This document shows positions 60,474 to 64,000 of a stretch of 64,000 nucleotides of DNA, piece by piece. The first letter of the stretch is position 1; the number at the start of each line of letters is the position of its first letter. The translations under genes were made by a program, and so were the position numbers. The stretch comes from DASSFG01 sp035547915 (lineage in GTDB: Bacteria; Planctomycetota; Planctomycetia; Pirellulales; JAICIG01): positions 1-64,000 of the forward strand of contig DASZTS010000039.1 of assembly GCA_035547915.1 (NCBI GenBank). The letters run 5' to 3'. Under the pieces are notes generated by a model. It was not told the origin of the DNA. It saw only the letters and a program-made list of their open reading frames with translations, and did not search any database.

Positions 60474-63104
60474 ATGCTGCGGATGTTTCAGAACAGCCGG
60501 CCGTCGGGAGCAAAGAGCTACTACTCCACGTCGGACTACTACACGGAAGGCCAGGAACTCACCGGCCAGTGGCGAGGCCGCGCCGCACGCTTGATGGGCC
60601 TCGAAGGCACGATCGAGCAGGCCGAATGGGAGGCGCTATGCGACAATAGGCATCCGCTGACCGGCGAGCAGCTTACCGCGCGCCTCCGGGCCGATCGCAC
60701 GGTCGGCTACGACATGAATTTCCACGTGCCCAAAAGCGTGTCGCTGCTTTACGCCACGACGAGGGATGAGCGGCTCCTCGTTGCCTTCCGCGACGCGATC
60801 GACGACACCATGCAGGACATCGAGCGGGAGATGCAAACGCGGGTGCGCAAAGGCGGCAAAAACGAAGACCGCACGACCGGCAACATGGTGTGGGGCGAGT
60901 TCGTGCATTTCACGTCGAGGCCGGTCAATGGTGTGCCCGATCCGCATCTGCACTCCCACTGCTTTGTCTTCAATACAACCTGGGACAACAGGGAACAGGC
61001 GTGGAAGGCCGGTCAATTCCGCAACCTGAAACGTGACGCGCCATATTTCGAGGCGGTGTTTCATTCGAGATTGGCGCACCGGCTTGAAGCACTGGGGCTC
61101 GCCACCGAGCGCGGCAAGCACGGATGGGAGCTGGCTGGCGTTGAGCGCGCCACGATCGAGAAATTCTCGAGACGGACGGCGCAAATCGAGGAGAAGGCGA
61201 GAGAAAAAGGCATCGACAACGTGGACGCCAAAGCGGAGCTCGGCGCCAAGACCCGCCAGTCGAAAAAGAAGGACCTGAGCTTTTCCGAGCTGCAGGCGAC
61301 GTGGCGTGACCGGATGACACTGGACGAGCAAGCGGCTCTGAAGGCACTCGAACAGAAACTCGGCGGTGACGCCGAGCCGGACGACGGCACCGCTGCAGCG
61401 CGGGGCGTCGAGTATGCCGTCGGCCATTCCTTCGAGCGCAAGTCGGTGATCGATGAGCGGCGGTTAATAGCCGAGGCATTGAAGCAGAGCGTCGGCAAGG
61501 CGACGCCTGACGAGGTGCATCGTGCGATGGCGGCAAGTGATATCATCACGGCCGATCGTCACGGGCGGCGCTGGGCTACGACGCGCGAGGTGCTGGCTGA
61601 GGAGCGTTACCTCATTGACTTTGCCCGGCAGGGGCGGGGCACTTGCGTGCCGTTCGTCAGCCATCACGGCACCTTCTCGCGGGACTGGCTGTCCGATGAG
61701 CAGCAGCGAGCGGTGCGGCACGTCACCGAATCCCGCGACCGGGTGATGCTCGTGCGTGGCGCCGCCGGCGTCGGTAAGACGTCGTTGATGCAGGAGGCCG
61801 CCGAGGCCATCGAAGAGAGCGGCACCAAGGTTGTTGCCCTGGCGCCGTCGGCCAATGCCAGCCGCGGCACGCTGCGCGAGGCCGGCTTTGCAGATGCCGA
61901 CACGCTGGCGAAGTTCCTGGTCGACGAAAAGCTACAGGAACGGGCGAGGGGGCAACTGATCTGGATCGACGAGGCAGGCATGGTCGGCACGCGAACCATG
62001 TCCTCCGTATTCAGGCTGGCCGACAAGCTCGACGCCCGTGTCCTGCTGTCCGGCGACCGTAGGCAGCACGGTTCGGTCGAACGTGGAGCGGCCTTGAGGC
62101 TGCTCGAAGAGGAAGCCGGCGTGAAGCCGGCCGAGGTGAAAGAAATCCGCCGGCAGGCCGGGGCCTACAAGGAAGCCGTCAAGGCGCTGGGCGACGGGCG
62201 CACCGCAGAAGGATTCAAGGCACTCGATGCGCTGGGCTGGGTGCGCGAGATTGCTGACGACGAGCGCTACCGGGTACTGGCCGCCGATTACGTGCAAGCC
62301 GCAAACGACGGCGAGACGGCACTCGTCGTCTCACCGACCCATGCCGAAGGCGCACGCATCACCAAAGAAATTCGGCAAGCCCTCAAAGAGAGTGGTGCGA
62401 TCTGCGCCGATGCGCGGAGCTTCCCGGTTCTGCATCATAGGAGCCTGACCGAAGCCGAGCGCGGCGAGGCCGTCAATTATCAGCCGGGCGATGTGCTCGT
62501 CTTCCACCAGAATGCCAAAGGGCATACGCGCGGTGATCGCGTGGCTGTCGAGGACCAGCGGCCCTTGCCACTGGAGCAAGCGAAACGGTTCGAGGTCTTT
62601 CACTCCGGCGAACTCGAACTGGCTTCGGGTGACGTGGTGCGGATCACCAAAAACGGCTGGACGGCCGACGGCGAGCATCGGGTCAATAACGGCGACCTGC
62701 GGCGCATCAAGTCGTTCGACGACGAAGGCCGCATCGTTTTCGACAACGGCTGGGTGCTAAGTAAGGATTTCGGCCACCTGGCCCACGGCTACGTCGTGAC
62801 GAGCCACGCCAGCCAGGGGCGCACCGTCGATGTGACTCTCGTCGGCCAGGCGGCCGAGTCGTTTCCAGCATCCTCCAAAGAGCAGTTCTACGTCAGTGCA
62901 TCGCGGGCAAAAAAACGGGTTGTGGTTTATACCTCGGATAAGGAGGCGCTGCGCGAGGCCATCGAGCAGTGCGACGAGCGGCTGACCGCAACGGAGCTGG
63001 TGGAAAATGCCCGCAGGCGGTCGGTCATGCTGCGGCAGGCCGAACGGGCCCCTGAGCGTGAGCCGGAGCGGCAGAAGGAGCGGGAGCTTGCCTACGGATA
63101 CTGA
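60474..63104 (+). CDS. MobF-family (TrwC/TraI-type) relaxase-helicase
   Basis: 876 residues. TrwC relaxase domain, about 1-300: catalytic tyrosines in 'AKSYYSTSDYYTEGQEL', 'YDMNFHVPKSVSLLYA', and the HUH metal site 'DPHLHSHCFVFNT' at about 158-170. C-terminal RecD-like helicase: Walker A 'MLVRGAAGVGKTSLM' near 425, Walker B 'LIWIDEAGM' near 495, 'LLSGDRRQHGSVERGAALRLL' and motif VI-like 'GYVVTSHASQGRTVDVTLVG...FYVSASRAKKRVVVYT'. It nicks oriT, stays bound to the 5' end and unwinds DNA during conjugation. Shorter than plasmid TraI. No coupling protein or T4SS gene is in view, so the element may be mobilizable only. Confidence 0.92.
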   Translation: MLRMFQNSRPSGAKSYYSTSDYYTEGQELTGQWRGRAARLMGLEGTIEQAEWEALCDNRHPLTGEQLTARLRADRTVGYDMNFHVPKSVSLLYATTRDERLLVAFRDAIDDTMQDIEREMQTRVRKGGKNEDRTTGNMVWGEFVHFTSRPVNGVPDPHLHSHCFVFNTTWDNREQAWKAGQFRNLKRDAPYFEAVFHSRLAHRLEALGLATERGKHGWELAGVERATIEKFSRRTAQIEEKAREKGIDNVDAKAELGAKTRQSKKKDLSFSELQATWRDRMTLDEQAALKALEQKLGGDAEPDDGTAAARGVEYAVGHSFERKSVIDERRLIAEALKQSVGKATPDEVHRAMAASDIITADRHGRRWATTREVLAEERYLIDFARQGRGTCVPFVSHHGTFSRDWLSDEQQRAVRHVTESRDRVMLVRGAAGVGKTSLMQEAAEAIEESGTKVVALAPSANASRGTLREAGFADADTLAKFLVDEKLQERARGQLIWIDEAGMVGTRTMSSVFRLADKLDARVLLSGDRRQHGSVERGAALRLLEEEAGVKPAEVKEIRRQAGAYKEAVKALGDGRTAEGFKALDALGWVREIADDERYRVLAADYVQAANDGETALVVSPTHAEGARITKEIRQALKESGAICADARSFPVLHHRSLTEAERGEAVNYQPGDVLVFHQNAKGHTRGDRVAVEDQRPLPLEQAKRFEVFHSGELELASGDVVRITKNGWTADGEHRVNNGDLRRIKSFDDEGRIVFDNGWVLSKDFGHLAHGYVVTSHASQGRTVDVTLVGQAAESFPASSKEQFYVSASRAKKRVVVYTSDKEALREAIEQCDERLTATELVENARRRSVMLRQAERAPEREPERQKERELAYGY

Positions 63105-63501
63105 TCTTCTCGACCGCCATTTGCCGGCCCACGTCTCTCTCGCCTCGCGCGACGGCGAGGAAGAAACGCCCGCTGATTTCGGGGCCTTCGGCTGGCTGCG
63201 CGGCCAGCATGAGCGGGCGGAGATGCTGGAACTCAGACGCAAGGACGGCAACATCGTGGCCTTCGCCTACGCCTGGCTGGAGCGGATCGACTTCGACCCG
63301 TCAGTGGGGATTACCCTGAAATTTGGAATCTCGACGGTAAAGATAACCGGCCGCCACCTCAACGCCGAGGCCCGCCCCAACATTCGCCTCTTCGCCGGCA
63401 TCGTGCGGCACCGCGTGCCCTGGATTCAGGAGGCTGACCGGCCGGTAGCGATGGCGGCGGCGAAAGGGGCGACGGTGATCGAGGCGATGGAGGTGAAGTA
63501 A
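63088..63501 (+). CDS. Hypothetical protein coupled to relaxase
   Basis: 137 residues from a TTG at 63088 with AAGGAG seven bases upstream; it overlaps the relaxase stop by 17 bases in another frame. The folded part 'RAEMLELRRKDGNIVAFAYAWLERIDFDPSVGITLKFGISTVKITGRHLNAEARPNIRLFAGIVRHRVPWIQEAD' is beta-rich with no known family. Probably a transfer accessory gene in the same operon. Confidence 0.65.
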   Translation: MPTDTDLLDRHLPAHVSLASRDGEEETPADFGAFGWLRGQHERAEMLELRRKDGNIVAFAYAWLERIDFDPSVGITLKFGISTVKITGRHLNAEARPNIRLFAGIVRHRVPWIQEADRPVAMAAAKGATVIEAMEVK

Positions 63502-63565
63502 CGCCATGCTTGACTTATTGCCCAACAAGTGCCATCCTAAAAGATAGGAGAAAGGACTCTCGCAG

Positions 63566-63961
63566 ATGGCAGGTCACCTACGCAAGCTCGGAGCAAGCAA
63601 GTCGGCATCGACGTTGCTGGTCCTGTTCATCCCAAGCGTGGATCGCCACAGCAAGCCGATCGCTCAAAACAAATGGGTGGAAGAAGCGCTCAAGGTGCTC
63701 GGCGAATTATTCGGCGGGGCGACAGCGTTCCCCAAAGGTCGCGGCGTGTGGCGCGATGATGCCCGAGGTGGCGTGCTCGTGTACGACAAGCCCGTGGTGA
63801 TTCAGTGCTACACCAGCGAGTCGCTGCTTTCGCGGGTGGCCGGGTCATTGAAAGAGTTCTTGGTGCGCATGGGTAAGGAGACCAAGCAAGGGGCAGTTGG
63901 GCTGGTGATTGACCGCGACTACCTTGAGATCGGTTTTTCGGTGGAAGAGTCGGAGGGATGA
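63566..63961 (+). CDS. Hypothetical protein of transfer operon
   Basis: 131 residues: 'STLLVLFIPSVDRHSKPIAQNKWVEEALKVLGELFGGATAFPKGRGVWRDDARGGVLVYDKPVVIQCYTSESLLSRVAGSLKEFLVRMGKETKQGAVGLVIDRDYLEIGF'. A compact alpha/beta protein that I associate by memory with mobile-element neighbourhoods but cannot name. AGGAGAAAGGA at 63547 is its ribosome binding site. Its stop overlaps the next start (ATGA). Confidence 0.7.
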   Translation: MAGHLRKLGASKSASTLLVLFIPSVDRHSKPIAQNKWVEEALKVLGELFGGATAFPKGRGVWRDDARGGVLVYDKPVVIQCYTSESLLSRVAGSLKEFLVRMGKETKQGAVGLVIDRDYLEIGFSVEESEG

Positions 63962-64000
63962 GGTCGATGGCCAAGAACGTAAAGAAACTCGCGAAGCTGC
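63958..64000 (+). CDS. Start of next gene (partial at window edge)
   Basis: Overlaps the previous stop as ATGA and reads 'MRSMAKNVKKLAKL' to the window end (a second ATG at 63967). Basic, helical start; too short to classify, but the coupling implies it belongs to the same operon. Confidence 0.45.
   Translation, partial: MRSMAKNVKKLAKL

Noticed and set aside
60240..60513. Short minus frames between the structured element and relaxase
   Set aside because: No start context, no recognisable residues; random open frames in GC-rich DNA.
60149..60649. 166-residue open frame before the relaxase
   Set aside because: Second half is the relaxase read in another frame; no family resemblance; Arg-rich composition typical of shadow frames in GC-rich DNA.

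Overview
The window looks like a chromosomal segment of a planctomycete, probably of the Pirellula/Blastopirellula kind. The evidence is the GC-rich sequence, a DUF1559-type protein with its terminal 'DGSVHF' block, exported proteins with LEPR-like N-terminal signals (S53 peptidase, GH16 protein), an M81 metallopeptidase, a giant RHS/YD protein and very large multi-domain glycosyltransferases. This assignment is inference from gene content; no rRNA or universal marker gene is present.

Layout. 1-9.3 kb is ordinary chromosome: the tail of a transposase, an ECF sigma factor with a membrane partner, two exported proteins, CorA, a TIM-barrel isomerase, a Cys-cluster protein and an M81 peptidase. 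9.6-27 kb is an accessory mosaic. It begins at a tRNA-Val 3' half and holds a WD40 protein, a LysR regulator, an XRE-cupin/acetyltransferase pair with an operator-overlapped promoter, a decayed methyltransferase, a thioredoxin-like protein, a cupin, the S53 and GH16 exported proteins, an IS5-type and an IS3-type element, an IS1-like remnant and intergenic repeats. 27-43.8 kb is a cell-surface locus: the 2,016-residue RHS protein, a Cys-rich protein and a 1,366-residue glycosyltransferase in one minus-strand run, then wecB, a sigma factor and a 1,080-residue four-domain glycosyltransferase.

43.9-46.8 kb is a junction zone. It has a decayed tRNA-Arg 3' half, an intact tRNA-Leu(UAA), a tyrosine integrase, and a second tRNA-Leu(UAA) 3' exon still attached to the 3' end of a group I intron that is broken up by a piece of protein-coding sequence.

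46.8-64 kb looks like an integrative/mobilizable element. Its cargo is a ParB-like protein with a Dam-type adenine methylase, a compact ubiquitin-like operon (multiubiquitin-type Ubl, E1-like ThiF protein, DUF6527 protein), and a divergent sigma-70 factor followed by a protein with two phosphoribosyltransferase domains. Its backbone is two tandem paralogues, a toxin-antitoxin pair, a ParB protein, a MobF/TrwC relaxase-helicase and small conserved genes, with a large nested inverted-repeat structure between the ParB operon and the relaxase. The Ubl operon and its sigma/PRTase neighbour are the best candidates for an undescribed conflict or stress-response system. The structured element upstream of the relaxase and the broken intron-bearing tRNA are the most striking non-coding features.
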